From contig JASLYX010000002.1 of the NCBI GenBank assembly GCA_030739585.1, positions 62,001 through 126,000 on the forward strand: a stretch of DNA of 64,000 nucleotides. The letters are read 5' to 3'. This DNA comes from Candidatus Bathyarchaeota archaeon. GTDB lineage: Archaea; Thermoproteota; Bathyarchaeia; TCS64. Below, in pieces: positions 25,860-35,459 of the stretch (its first letter is position 1; every line of letters starts with the position of its first letter). The notes beneath the pieces were generated by a model. It ran no database searches and had not been told where the DNA came from. It worked only from the letters and a program-made list of their open reading frames with translations. A program made the translations under genes and the position numbers.

Positions 25860-27152
25860 ATGTCTGGTGTAAGTGACCTTTTTTTTGACGAGTTCTACGC
25901 CGAGCTCGAAACAGCAATGGAGGACTACGTTAACCTCGAGCACGACCTAGAGCCCCCCCGCCTCGCAGACGAACTCGCTGACCGATGGCACCCCTACATA
26001 TTTGGGGACAGGAATCCCGGCGAGGTCCTAATCTCTGTGGACGGAGGGGTCCAGATTAGCAGATTCGCCTACGGGGGATTCGTTGCCGTCGCCCGGGCCT
26101 GTGCCCTCACCCATGCTCCTGGGGATGGAAGACGTCTCACTAAGCGGGTCAAGATCCAAATCCAAGAGGTCTATGACAACAGGGACCGGGGTTTCATTCC
26201 AGGATACGCCCGAACAATTTCCGAGTATAAGGCCGCGGCAGGGGCGGCGAGGGAGGCCCTGGACAGGGGACTGAAGCCTGTAGTCCTCATGGATGGCTCC
26301 CTCTACATGGGGCGTTTCCCCTACGCGACCCGAGAATACCACCACCACCCCTCCCTCATCATCGAACTCCTGGACTCTGTTGCGGACCTCCGCACCCTTG
26401 CCAGGAACCACAACTTCCCGCTAGTGGGGATCTCCAAGGACTCTTCTGTATTCTATTTCCACATGGAGCTCCTCAAAGTCGCCCTTTTTAGGGCGGGCCA
26501 CCCCCGGATCAGGATGCTGGTGGGAGATGCCTCCTCCCCTTTCGATCTCCGATTAAAGCTGGGAATCCTGGAAGAGCAGGACCGAGTAGCCCTGGAGTCT
26601 TTTTTAGACAGACGCCCCCTTTGCGACAGCGCCTTGGTCCACCTCTGCACCAAGTCCCAAGGTTACACCCACCCCCTCCTCATCGCCCCCAGCCTCTACC
26701 GCTCGGGCTCCGAGGGGGGCGCCCTCTATAAGCGCCTAGAGCTAAACCTCCCCCAGGAGACCGCCGACGCCGTTATCACATCCCTGAGGCGCTTTCTCAG
26801 CAGTCCCCCTGTTGCAGTCTTCTACTGGAAGCCCGCCCCGAACTCTCGCCCCTTCAGGGTTGACGTCTCCGGCCACAGCTTGGGTCGTAGCAAGCCTTTG
26901 ATCCCAAGCGAGGGAAACTATCTCCTTGAGACTCCCGACCACAGATCCATGAAGGGAGTTATAAATCACCTTCACTACTGGTACTGTAATGACGTGGAGT
27001 ATAACATCCCCCTGAAGCAGGCGGATGTCCTGGCCCACTTTGACCGAAACCTATACACCACCAAATACGAACCTTTTATCATAAATCGCCTTGAGAGGGC
27101 AGGAGTGGACATATTGGGAACAAGGCGGAATTTGAGGGAGATGAAGGCATGA
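25860..27152 (+). CDS. nurA: NurA 5'-3' nuclease
   Basis: 430-residue NurA nuclease, the partner of HerA in DNA end resection. Two features place it in the family: the N-terminal acidic site in VLISVDGGVQISRFAYGGFVAVARA, and the later VLMDGSLYMGRFPYATRE and VGISKDSSVFYFHMELLK segments, with conserved Asp residues forming the RNase H-like metal site. The C-terminal part ends NRLERAGVDILGTRRNLREM. Its stop overlaps the herA start (ATGA), showing translational coupling. Confidence 0.88.
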   Translation: MSGVSDLFFDEFYAELETAMEDYVNLEHDLEPPRLADELADRWHPYIFGDRNPGEVLISVDGGVQISRFAYGGFVAVARACALTHAPGDGRRLTKRVKIQIQEVYDNRDRGFIPGYARTISEYKAAAGAAREALDRGLKPVVLMDGSLYMGRFPYATREYHHHPSLIIELLDSVADLRTLARNHNFPLVGISKDSSVFYFHMELLKVALFRAGHPRIRMLVGDASSPFDLRLKLGILEEQDRVALESFLDRRPLCDSALVHLCTKSQGYTHPLLIAPSLYRSGSEGGALYKRLELNLPQETADAVITSLRRFLSSPPVAVFYWKPAPNSRPFRVDVSGHSLGRSKPLIPSEGNYLLETPDHRSMKGVINHLHYWYCNDVEYNIPLKQADVLAHFDRNLYTTKYEPFIINRLERAGVDILGTRRNLREMKA

Positions 27153-28723
27153 CAAGGTACGGGGTCATTATAGGTCAGGCGAGGCCCAGTTTCTATGAAT
27201 TCAACATCGCGGACCCTTCCATTCGTCCTGTTAACTTCGAATACGTCCAGATAGTTCTTGAGGAGCAGTCCCCCGGAGGAGTCCGAAACGTACAGGTCTT
27301 GGGCCAGGTAAAGACGCTCTTCAGCCGCCACCCTTTCTACGACCAGCGCACCACTCCAAGCGCCGTCTGGAAGCAGCACGAGCTCGGAGTCGGGGACGAG
27401 TTGATGCAGATTATCGCCTCTGTTAAGATTCTTGGGTACATCCACGAGGAAAATGGACACCGCGAGGTCCGCCGTCCTAGGAGCCCCCCCCTACCTGGCA
27501 CCCCGGTCTATAGGGCAGAAGACAGACTCTTGGAGGAGCTCCTAAACCTAGACGAGGAACAGATCCCTCTTAATGTTGGCCACCTCCTCCATAGGGAGAA
27601 CATCCCGGTCCCCATTAGCGGTAGGGAGCTTCACCGCCACGCTGCGATCCTAGCTATGACCCGGTACGGGAAGAGCTACTTCTCCGGTCGCATCATCGAG
27701 GAGCTCCTCTGCCAGGGGGCAAGTATCCTCACCATCGATGCCCACGGAGACTACGCAAACATGACCCAGGGCCCCGACGGGGGGCTCCACCCCTTCTACC
27801 ACGACAAAGTCACCGTCTATCGACCCGAGGCCGCAGAGCAGTTCGAGGCACCCCATGCGAGGCCCCTCAGGATCAGCGTCTCAGGCATCGGTTTCAGGGA
27901 ACTCAGGGCCCTAGCCCAGGTATCCGGGAGCCTCCAGACCATACTCCTCCGTAGGGCCGTCCGAAAGGCCAAGTCGGAGAACCCCCTGTATACCCTAGAC
28001 GACGTTGTCCGCCATCTCGAGGATAGGATGAAAGACGCGAAGGCTGACCAGGCGGATCGCATCGCCCGGATCGTGATGCGTCTTGAGGACCTGAGCCGCA
28101 GGGGTATTTTCACCGACGGGGACCTCGATCTCCCGGCCCTCTTTAAGCCGATGCACATGAGCGACATATTTCTGAGTGGCATGACCGACTACGTCCAAGA
28201 CGTTATCGTTGGTATGATTCTCCGAAGGGTCTTTGACGCAAAGTTCAAGAAGGAGCCCTGGGCCCGCTCACCGATCTTTATCTTCGTCGAAGAGGCTCAT
28301 CGCTTTGCAGCTCCCCCCAGTGAAAGGGGAGGACGGTTCAGCAGGGATATTCTAGCCCGCATCGCCGCTGAGGGGGCCAAGTTCGGGGTTTTTCTCACTG
28401 TAATCAGCCAGCGACCCAGGCGCCTCGATCCCGATATCCTCGCGAACTGCAGTAACCTTGCGATACTCCGGGTGGTGAACAGTCAGGACCAGCGCACCAT
28501 CCAGGCCGCAAGCGAGTCCTTTAGTGAAGATCTCCTTGAGGATCTCCCCGCCCTGGAGCAAGGGGAGGCTATCTTGGTGGGGCCCTTCGTCCCCTTACCC
28601 GTGATGATCAAGACCGCCACCCGGGAGACTCGTCATGGGGGCAGGACACCAGACATCCACATGCTCCTTGCCGAGGCAAAGGAACGGGTTAACACCAAGA
28701 TGGATGACGAGCCCCTATACTAG
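27149..28723 (+). CDS. herA: HerA hexameric DNA translocase
   Basis: 524-residue FtsK/HerA-family ATPase. An N-terminal HAS-barrel (about 1-110) is followed by Walker A at 168-177, reading LAMTRYGKSY, Walker B IFIFVEEAHRF (376-386), and the arginine-finger region RRLDPDILANCSNLAILRVV. The first glycine of the classical Walker A is replaced by Ala. HerA pumps DNA and stimulates NurA; with Mre11-Rad50 it makes the 3' tails used in recombination. It starts within the nurA stop codon and is followed by a T8 terminator. Confidence 0.93.
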   Translation: MTRYGVIIGQARPSFYEFNIADPSIRPVNFEYVQIVLEEQSPGGVRNVQVLGQVKTLFSRHPFYDQRTTPSAVWKQHELGVGDELMQIIASVKILGYIHEENGHREVRRPRSPPLPGTPVYRAEDRLLEELLNLDEEQIPLNVGHLLHRENIPVPISGRELHRHAAILAMTRYGKSYFSGRIIEELLCQGASILTIDAHGDYANMTQGPDGGLHPFYHDKVTVYRPEAAEQFEAPHARPLRISVSGIGFRELRALAQVSGSLQTILLRRAVRKAKSENPLYTLDDVVRHLEDRMKDAKADQADRIARIVMRLEDLSRRGIFTDGDLDLPALFKPMHMSDIFLSGMTDYVQDVIVGMILRRVFDAKFKKEPWARSPIFIFVEEAHRFAAPPSERGGRFSRDILARIAAEGAKFGVFLTVISQRPRRLDPDILANCSNLAILRVVNSQDQRTIQAASESFSEDLLEDLPALEQGEAILVGPFVPLPVMIKTATRETRHGGRTPDIHMLLAEAKERVNTKMDDEPLY

Positions 28724-28742
28724 TCTCTCCCATTTTGGACAA

Positions 28743-28750
28743 TTTTTTTT
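28743..28750 (+). terminator. T-tract terminator after herA
   Basis: Eight consecutive T about 20 bases after the herA stop, typical of archaeal transcription termination. Confidence 0.5.
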
Positions 28751-29415
28751 ATGTTCACTCAAGTTTTGCTCTTTTTTAAATCGAAAAAAGGTGAGATAGA
28801 GCCTCAAGGGGCAAACCCGAATTTGAGTGTAAGGGGCCCCTGCCTATTGACAGACCGAGCCAGCTTAAGTGATCTAAGGTCGAGGTCAGACCCCGACGTC
28901 TGGGACAATTTATTTCTAGTATGAATTGCCCTTTTTTTATCCGATCCTTTTCACGCGTTGAGCGGCTAAATGGATCCTTTTGCCTCCGTCTGGGGCATCT
29001 GTCCGACGACGGTGTAGAACTTTTGGGATCTAATCGTAAATCTTCCTAGTGATCCAAAGGCCTCGTAGGATTATCGATCTCCACCCTTTTGATCACTCAG
29101 TGGCGGCTCCGGTTGAGCATCTTGCAAACTGCCCACTCATCCTGTCAGTTGTACCTACTAGGCATCATCATGAAGACCTCCAGAGCATGGTAGCGTCCAC
29201 TCTCCTAATCAACCATGAAGCGACGGAGCGCTCTTTCAGGCAGATAAGCACAAGTATCACGTGTTTTGTTTCCCTTCCACGATAACGTGATCCATATCCC
29301 CTGGCTGAGCAGCCCGACTGTCCTCAATCCCACGGTGAACCCTTAATTAAATTTTTCAGAGGTTAATCCCCTGAATGAAAATAGATTTAGACGCGAACCT
29401 CCCTTGGTGAATGAA
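28751..29415. other. Spacer between the two repair operons
   Basis: About 660 bases. A 78-codon open frame starting at GTG 29049 (plus strand) has no recognisable family and I do not call it. CACGCGTTG lies at 28952-28960. AT-rich sequence at 29340-29392, including AAAATAGATTTA near 29377, probably holds the mre11 promoter. Confidence 0.4.
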
Positions 29416-30657
29416 ATGAGGTTCGCGGTTCTCGCCGACATCCATATCGGTCGCAGCATTCCTCTTGCTATAGCCGAGCATAGGAGATTGGCCTTCAGCA
29501 GGGCCTTCACTCAGGCCGTAGACGCTGTTGTCGAAGCAGGCGTCGATTATGTCTTCATCTGTGGAGATCTCTTTGAGCGGCGAACCCTCCGTCCCCACCT
29601 AGTTCAGTTTACCCACGACGAGCTCTACAGGCTCGCCAAGGAAACCAAGGGCCGTCACGGGAAGACTCCCAAGATTCTCGTTATCCGGGGCAACCACGAC
29701 GGTCGCCCCCAGAGCGACGCCCTTGACTACCTTAAGCACCCTCTTGCCGAGTACCTCCACATCTTCGAAGAAGGGAAAGTCACCTACAAGGACGAAAACA
29801 TCACCGTTGTGGGAATCAACTATTACGACCAGATCGACAGGGCCTACGAGGCATACGCAAAGCCCGCCCTAGAGGAGGCCCAGGGGCTCAAGGTGCTCAT
29901 GATTCACAGCTTTATCGCCGGGTACAATCTAATCCCCCCCTACAGCTCCAGCCTCTCCCTCGATGTCTTAGCCGAGACTGACTCCGACTACGTTTTCTCA
30001 GGCCACTATCACCTGAAATGCCCTCCAAAGCGCCTGCCCAGTAATGGCTGGGTTCTCACGCCGGGGAGTCTTGAGATGTACGATTTCGGTGAACACCCTG
30101 AGAAGGGCTTCTATATTATAGATCACGGTGAGGCGCCCAAGTTCACTTGGATCCCCCTTGAACCCCTTCATTTCATGAAGCGGGCCCGAATAGACTCCGA
30201 AAGGAGGCAAACCCCCGCCTGGTTCAGCAGAAGGATCCTTGAGGAGGTGAACCTCTTTAGATTAGATCTCGAGAGAACCGGGAAAGAGGGCTATCTAAGG
30301 ATAAGGGTCCGAGGTCCTCTCCGGGACGGATTACCCGGTGACATCGATCTTGAACCTGTGAATCGCCTCATCCATGACGATCCGAGCCTTCTTTGGGTCG
30401 ATGTTGACACCATCGGGGTAGAGATGCCCCTCGTGGCTAGGGCCGTGGAGCAGGAGCAAATCGACGTCGCAACATTCTTCGCTCCTCTCGGAGAGTTTGC
30501 CGGGGAGATCACTAAGATGCACACCAGGGTCCGGGAGGCCCTCGAGGAGCAGGCAAGTGCCACCACAGGACTCCTCACTGCCAGCCAGAGGGTCTCCCTG
30601 GTAGAGGAATGGGTGGGGCACTTCGAGGCAAGAAAATTCAGGGAGGAGGACCTGTGA
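29416..30657 (+). CDS. mre11: Mre11 DNA double-strand-break nuclease
   Basis: 413 residues from the ATG giving MRFAVLADIHIGR; in-frame TTG and GTG codons up to 29404 are possible alternatives. The phosphoesterase motifs are in order: DIHIG, GDLFERR, IRGNHDG, MIHSF, and SGHYHLK, which bind two Mn ions. It nicks and resects DNA ends in complex with Rad50. Its TGA overlaps the rad50 GTG start by four bases, so they are translated together. Confidence 0.93.
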   Translation: MRFAVLADIHIGRSIPLAIAEHRRLAFSRAFTQAVDAVVEAGVDYVFICGDLFERRTLRPHLVQFTHDELYRLAKETKGRHGKTPKILVIRGNHDGRPQSDALDYLKHPLAEYLHIFEEGKVTYKDENITVVGINYYDQIDRAYEAYAKPALEEAQGLKVLMIHSFIAGYNLIPPYSSSLSLDVLAETDSDYVFSGHYHLKCPPKRLPSNGWVLTPGSLEMYDFGEHPEKGFYIIDHGEAPKFTWIPLEPLHFMKRARIDSERRQTPAWFSRRILEEVNLFRLDLERTGKEGYLRIRVRGPLRDGLPGDIDLEPVNRLIHDDPSLLWVDVDTIGVEMPLVARAVEQEQIDVATFFAPLGEFAGEITKMHTRVREALEEQASATTGLLTASQRVSLVEEWVGHFEARKFREEDL

Positions 30658-32717
30658 TCGAGGAGCTCACCCTCAGGGGGTTTAAGTCCTACCCCTCGAC
30701 CCGCACCGAGACGGTATCTTTCACCCGTGGGGTGAATAAGATCGCAGGGCGGAACGCTGCTGGGAAGACCTCGCTCCTCGAGGCGGTCCTCTTTGGTCTC
30801 TATGGGGACGTCCCTGGGGTCAACAAGCATGATCTCGTCTCACTTGGTGGGAGCAGCCTCAGCGTTACAGTCAAGCTCAGGAGCCCTCTAACAGGGCATC
30901 TTGCTGTTATCCACAGGGAGGGGAGCCTCGCTAAGGATGGAAGCTTCAGAACATCCAAGTCAGTGATGACCGTGGAAGGAGAAGATCACGCCTACACCAG
31001 GGAGCGGGACCTCCAGTCTAGGCTCCGGGAGCTCCTCGGCATCGGCCGAAATACCTTTCTCAACGTCGTCTACGCCCAGCAGAAGGAGTTCATCGAGATC
31101 CTCAATCCCAACCGCACCAGGATGGACGCCATCCTTGGACTAACCGCCCCCGCCGAGGTCCGGGAGCAGTTCCGGGAGGTGAAGCGTATCCTAGGGGAAC
31201 GGGGACGGATATCCAAAAAAGGCACATTCCAGGAACGTATCAGAAACGCCGAGGATTCTATCGCAAAGGGCAAGTCCCAACTTAAGGAGGCGATGAACAG
31301 GAAGGCCAATCTAGAAAAGGGCCTCGGGGCGATGAGGGACAAGCTCTTTGATGCCAAGGGAAGGGTCAATGACCTTGATATATTCCTCGAGGAGTTCGCG
31401 CGCCTCGACAGCCTCCAGGCCGAGATCGAGAAGCTCGAGCTTATCTCGGATGAAAAGACAAAAGACCTTGAGGACATCCAGAACTCCCTGGGGAATTCCC
31501 CAGAGGACCGCCTTGACGAGCTCAGGGTTGGGGTGATGGAATGCAAGGCTACAGAAAACCGGCTCCAGAACCTAGTCGACAAGGAACTGGGCGGGGAACG
31601 CAGAGACGTGGCGGGTGAGGTCTCACGCCTCAGCCACCAGATCAACGAGCATGTTACCTTCAAGGACAAAGGACTCACCCTTTGCCCCACCTGTGGTCAG
31701 GAGATAAACTATACCCTCATCGAGGACGAACTCAAGAAATGGCTAGAGGAGCACACAGAAAAACGTTACCGCCTCATATCCCTTGATGCCGAGATCGAAA
31801 CCATTCAGGGTCAGGTCAGGGTCACCCGGAGGAAGTGGATCAATGCCGACCGGGAGATATCCGATATTGAGGCCCTCATGGCCCGGGTGAAGAAGCAGAC
31901 CCACGCTCTGGAGAGGATTTCTAAACAGGCAGCAAGCCTTGAGGCACGCCTGGAGGGAGAATCGGATGCTATTGTCAACAAGGCAGAGGAAGCACTAAAC
32001 ATGACCTTTGCCTCCATCCCCAGCGCCCAGATGAAGCTTGAGGACGAACTTAGGAAGGCGAGGAGTGAACTTGGGGTGCTTCAGAGAGACGTCGGTGGCC
32101 GTGAAGGACAGCTCAAGGATTCCGATAGGCAGCTCAGGGAGGTTGAGAGGCGTATAGAGACCCATAAGAGGGTTCTAGGAGAGGCCCAAGTTGTCCTGGG
32201 CCGCATTTTGGAGTACGAGGCCAAGCTCAGGGCTCTCGACAGGGTCCAATTCCTCTATGACGAGTACGGGAAACGGCTCAGGGAGAACACTCTAGCTCAG
32301 CTCGAGTATCAGACCTATCAGTATTTTAGGCGCCTCACGGACCAACAGCTTTACGGGGCCTGCCGAATCGACAGGGAGCGATATATCTTGGAAGTCTATC
32401 TTTTGGGTGGCTCTGGGAAGCTCCCGGCGTGGCGCGCCGGGGGGGGACACCAGAGCCTTTTCGCCCTTGCGGAGCGCCTTGCTCTGCTCCGGGTCATGGG
32501 CTTCCCCCATCTCCTCATTCTTGACGAGCCCACCGACGCTGTAGACTCCGAGAATATCCCTCAGCTTCTCGAATATGTCGCGAAGAGTAGCAGGCAGATC
32601 GGTCAGGTTTTACTTGTGACCCACCACGGCCAGGGAGAGGAGGAAGGGGTCAATATTATCCGCATAAAGAAGGAGAGCGGTGTATCACGGATAACTCAGG
32701 GTCTTGCAACCAGTTGA
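30654..32717 (+). CDS. rad50: Rad50 SMC-like ATPase
   Basis: 687 residues from GTG at 30654, chosen because it overlaps the mre11 stop (GTGA) and gives the family start IEELTLRGFKSY. Walker A is GRNAAGKTSLLEAV, the Q-loop is in NVVYAQQKEFIEIL, the zinc hook is CPTC (about 344-347) between coiled coils, the signature region is AGGGHQSLFALAERLALL, and Walker B is LLILDEPTDAVDSEN. The coiled coils are short: many archaeal Rad50 proteins reach about 880 residues. It tethers and opens DNA ends with Mre11. Confidence 0.93.
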   Translation: MIEELTLRGFKSYPSTRTETVSFTRGVNKIAGRNAAGKTSLLEAVLFGLYGDVPGVNKHDLVSLGGSSLSVTVKLRSPLTGHLAVIHREGSLAKDGSFRTSKSVMTVEGEDHAYTRERDLQSRLRELLGIGRNTFLNVVYAQQKEFIEILNPNRTRMDAILGLTAPAEVREQFREVKRILGERGRISKKGTFQERIRNAEDSIAKGKSQLKEAMNRKANLEKGLGAMRDKLFDAKGRVNDLDIFLEEFARLDSLQAEIEKLELISDEKTKDLEDIQNSLGNSPEDRLDELRVGVMECKATENRLQNLVDKELGGERRDVAGEVSRLSHQINEHVTFKDKGLTLCPTCGQEINYTLIEDELKKWLEEHTEKRYRLISLDAEIETIQGQVRVTRRKWINADREISDIEALMARVKKQTHALERISKQAASLEARLEGESDAIVNKAEEALNMTFASIPSAQMKLEDELRKARSELGVLQRDVGGREGQLKDSDRQLREVERRIETHKRVLGEAQVVLGRILEYEAKLRALDRVQFLYDEYGKRLRENTLAQLEYQTYQYFRRLTDQQLYGACRIDRERYILEVYLLGGSGKLPAWRAGGGHQSLFALAERLALLRVMGFPHLLILDEPTDAVDSENIPQLLEYVAKSSRQIGQVLLVTHHGQGEEEGVNIIRIKKESGVSRITQGLATS

Positions 32718-32827
32718 GGCTATAGCTCTTTCTATCTAAAATAGTGATTAGGATGGTCTTGAAACCTTTTAGCTCCTCAGAGAGTCCCAACCCCATGAGA
32801 AACAGCTTTTTCTCCTTTGCCTTCTTG

Positions 32828-32834
32828 TTTTTTT
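32828..32834 (+). terminator. T-tract after the mre11-rad50 operon
   Basis: Seven T about 110 bases after the rad50 stop, preceded by other T-rich stretches, just upstream of the promoter of the next gene. Confidence 0.35.
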
Positions 32835-32874
32835 AAACGGTTCCTGATGATTTGGTCCTTTGCATCCCCAAACA

Positions 32875-32883
32875 GATAAAATA
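32875..32883 (+). promoter_or_regulatory. TATA box of the molybdopterin oxidoreductase gene
   Basis: GATAAAATA centred 27 and 33 bases before the two candidate start codons at 32906 and 32912. It excludes the longer open frame that begins at 32852. Confidence 0.5.
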
Positions 32884-32911
32884 TCCCGCGTCAAACTCTG
32901 GGGTGATGACG

Positions 32912-34867
32912 ATGAGAGTCATAAGGACCGCCTGCCCTAGGGACTGTTACGATACCTGCAGCCTCCTGGTCACGGTGGAGGATGGTAGGATCGTCAAAGT
33001 AAAGGGGGACCCAGACCACCCAGTCACTCGAGGTTTCACATGCCCCCGGGGCGCTGCCGATATCCAGAGGACATATAGCGGGGAAAGGGTCCTTTACCCT
33101 CACGCTAGGACCTTGGACAGAGGATTTACTCGGGTCACTTGGGATGAGGCCCTCGACACGATTACCTCTAATCTAAAAACGGCCCTCTGGGAGCACGGCC
33201 CTGACAGCCTCCTTCAACTCGACTACTCAGGGAACATGGGACTCCTCACTGAGCCCTGGGCCCAGAGGCTCTGGAACGCCCTCGGCGCTGCCATTCATGA
33301 TTCCACTATCTGCAGCGCCTCAGGCCATGCTGGCCTCGCCCTCCACCATGGTCTCACTTACGGCGTCGAGCCTGACGAACTCCAGGAGAAGAGACTCATC
33401 GTGTTCTGGGGTTTCAACGCCAAGGTGAGTGCCCCCCACACCTGGGCCCTAGCTGTCAAGGCCAAACACGAGACTGGCACAAAAATAATTGTCGTGGACC
33501 CTCGGAAGAGTGACACTGCCGATTCCGCCGACGTCTGGATTGCTCCTAAGCCAGGGAGCGATATCGCCCTTGTCTACGGGATCGCCCGGAGCCTCATTGA
33601 GAGGGACCTTATCGATAATGGGTTCCTCAAGGAGTGGACCCACGGTTATGATCAGTTCAAGGAGGAGGCTCTTAGGTGGAATCTGGAAAGAGTTGAAGAG
33701 GTTACATTGCTCAGCCCTGATCAGGTGGAGAACCTAGCTGACGCCTACGCTGGCAACAACCCATCCGCCACTATGATCGGCATAGGACTACAGAAGAGCA
33801 TCTACGGCGCCGACAATGCCAGGGCCGTCGCCTTAATACCCCCCCTCCTAGGACTCCACAGGGGATTCTATTACAGCAGCGGCCAGGGCAGATACTTCAA
33901 TAAGGGTCTTATCTCTGGGAGCAGCCTCACAACTAAGGAGAGGAGAATCTTCAGCCAAGTGGGCCTCGGCCGCCTCCTCCAGCGGGGTGACATCAAGTTC
34001 CTCTATGTCAACAACATGAATCCTGCAATAACCCTCCCCGACCAGGAAGCTTTTCACAACGGCCTCGAACGAAAAGACCTCTTCACTGTGGTCCACGAGA
34101 CCCACTGGACGGAGACAGCCCGTCACGCTGATGTTGTCCTTCCCGCCCAAACCTACCTCGAGAAAGAAGACCTCGTCCCGGGTTACTCTCATTCCTATAT
34201 TACGAAATCTAACAGGGTCGTGGAACCCCTTGGGGAGAGCCGAAATGAAACCTGGATCACCATAGAACTTGCTAGGAGACTCGGGCTCAAGGAGGAGTGG
34301 CTCTACTGGGACCCATGGCTTGTTCTCAAGGAGGTCTTCAAGGACCAGTTCCTAAATGGGACCTTCGAAGACTTGATGGGGGGCGCAACCCTTAAGCTGA
34401 GGACTCGGATCACTTCCGAGTACCAGACCCCAACAGGAAAGTTGGAATTCGTCTCTGGGAAGGCAGTCGAGTCCGGCTTCGACCCCCTCCCTCTGCAGCA
34501 TTCACTCCCCAGCGAGGAGGGGGGATTTACTTTTCTGACTACAGGGATCCCAAAGTACACCCACACACAATTTCAGGATGTTTACGGCCCTATACCCCCG
34601 GTTGTCTGGATTAACCCTAGGGATGCGGAGCGCATGGGAGTCGCAGACGGGGACCCGGTAAGCGTATACAACGAGCGGGGCGCCATCCGAGTTGAGGCCG
34701 TTGTGACCGATCGCGTGTCCAGAGGAGTCCTATGGTCTCCGAGGCTACTAAGGGGACTCAAAGGGGAGCTCCAGAACTTGTTGATGCCCGGGGATGTCCA
34801 GGCGCTAGGCGGAGGGCCGGTCTTCAACTCCACTATTGTGAACGTGAGTCCCGAAAAAGGGTCCTAG
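32912..34867 (+). CDS. Molybdopterin (bis-PGD) oxidoreductase, stand-alone
   Basis: 651 residues. The N terminus carries a 4Fe-4S motif, CPRDCYDTC and later FTCPRG, followed by the molybdopterin domain of the DMSO-reductase superfamily. The likely metal-ligand loop is DSTICSASGHAGLAL. Later blocks include FLYVNNMNPAITLPDQEAF and HETHWTETARHADVVLPAQT. The C-terminal dinucleotide-binding domain contains VWINPRDAERMGVADGDPVS. No Fe-S subunit, membrane anchor or Tat signal is present, so it is probably cytoplasmic and its redox partner is unknown. Reductase, formate dehydrogenase-like or hydratase-like roles are all possible. Confidence 0.88.
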   Translation: MRVIRTACPRDCYDTCSLLVTVEDGRIVKVKGDPDHPVTRGFTCPRGAADIQRTYSGERVLYPHARTLDRGFTRVTWDEALDTITSNLKTALWEHGPDSLLQLDYSGNMGLLTEPWAQRLWNALGAAIHDSTICSASGHAGLALHHGLTYGVEPDELQEKRLIVFWGFNAKVSAPHTWALAVKAKHETGTKIIVVDPRKSDTADSADVWIAPKPGSDIALVYGIARSLIERDLIDNGFLKEWTHGYDQFKEEALRWNLERVEEVTLLSPDQVENLADAYAGNNPSATMIGIGLQKSIYGADNARAVALIPPLLGLHRGFYYSSGQGRYFNKGLISGSSLTTKERRIFSQVGLGRLLQRGDIKFLYVNNMNPAITLPDQEAFHNGLERKDLFTVVHETHWTETARHADVVLPAQTYLEKEDLVPGYSHSYITKSNRVVEPLGESRNETWITIELARRLGLKEEWLYWDPWLVLKEVFKDQFLNGTFEDLMGGATLKLRTRITSEYQTPTGKLEFVSGKAVESGFDPLPLQHSLPSEEGGFTFLTTGIPKYTHTQFQDVYGPIPPVVWINPRDAERMGVADGDPVSVYNERGAIRVEAVVTDRVSRGVLWSPRLLRGLKGELQNLLMPGDVQALGGGPVFNSTIVNVSPEKGS

Positions 34868-34898
34868 CCTGAATAGATTACGTGACGTAGAACCAGGG

Positions 34899-35087
34899 CT
34901 ATCTACCCTTGGGCTTGTATTTCTTCTCCTTGTATTTGCTCACGATCCGCACGTGTGTCCCCTTTCGGGTTATCGCGGAGTCTATTCCATCGGCCATCTC
35001 CTGACACCCTCTGTTCCACTCGCAGACGTCGCAATCGTCCTCTGCGCCGATCATACCTATGCAGACCGGGCGCCTACTCTTACTCAT
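34899..35087 (-). CDS. Small cysteine-rich protein
   Basis: 62 residues with four cysteines in CIGMIGAEDDCDVCEWNRGC, a spacing suited to a zinc or Fe-S site, then a basic tail ending KYKEKKYKPKGR. I do not recognise the family. It is convergent with the molybdopterin oxidoreductase gene. The regular start (ATG) and protein-like composition support a real gene. Confidence 0.6.
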   Translation of the reverse strand: MSKSRRPVCIGMIGAEDDCDVCEWNRGCQEMADGIDSAITRKGTHVRIVSKYKEKKYKPKGR

Positions 35088-35459
35088 CTTCGCTTCAACC
35101 CAGTTAAACGGTTCTAAAAAACCTTGCGAAACATATTTCTTTTTATGTCTCTGGGAACCAGACTGAATTTTCGCGTGCGCCTTTGTTCATCTGTTGATGA
35201 ACTGCTTGTCCCCAAAGACCACCGGCGTTATCCTCCAGGATGCAGGAATCCGGGTGTTTGCCGTCTAGGGGACACGTATTAACTTTTTAGCCAAATATCT
35301 GAGACAAACATCACTATATCTGATATGCTAAACCCTAGCTTATTCAAATTCATGGTGTAATGTTATGGGTGTGATTAGAGGAAACTATATAGTGCTCGAA
35401 AAACTCCCGGATGAAGATCTTTGGTGGAGTTATCCCTATTCCCCCTGATACAAAGAGGG
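35088..35459. other. Intergenic, short orphan frame only
   Basis: A 27-codon frame from ATG 35365 to TGA 35448 begins MGVIRGNYIVLEKLPDEDL. That start is reminiscent of the first strand of small AbrB/antitoxin-like proteins, but it stops too early to be one. TCGCGTGCGC lies at 35171-35180. Nothing else is seen. Confidence 0.35.

Noticed and set aside
29049-29285. 78-codon open frame from GTG in the herA-mre11 spacer
   Set aside because: No recognisable family, no clear promoter or ribosome-binding site, and composition not convincing.
30609-30653. Longer Rad50 N terminus from ATG 30609
   Set aside because: It lies inside mre11, adds a non-conserved tail, and the GTG at 30654 gives the family start and the usual 4-base overlap.
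32912-34867. Formate dehydrogenase complex
   Set aside because: No beta or gamma subunit, no hydrogenase or ferredoxin genes nearby, and the residues that would define formate specificity cannot be assigned by eye.
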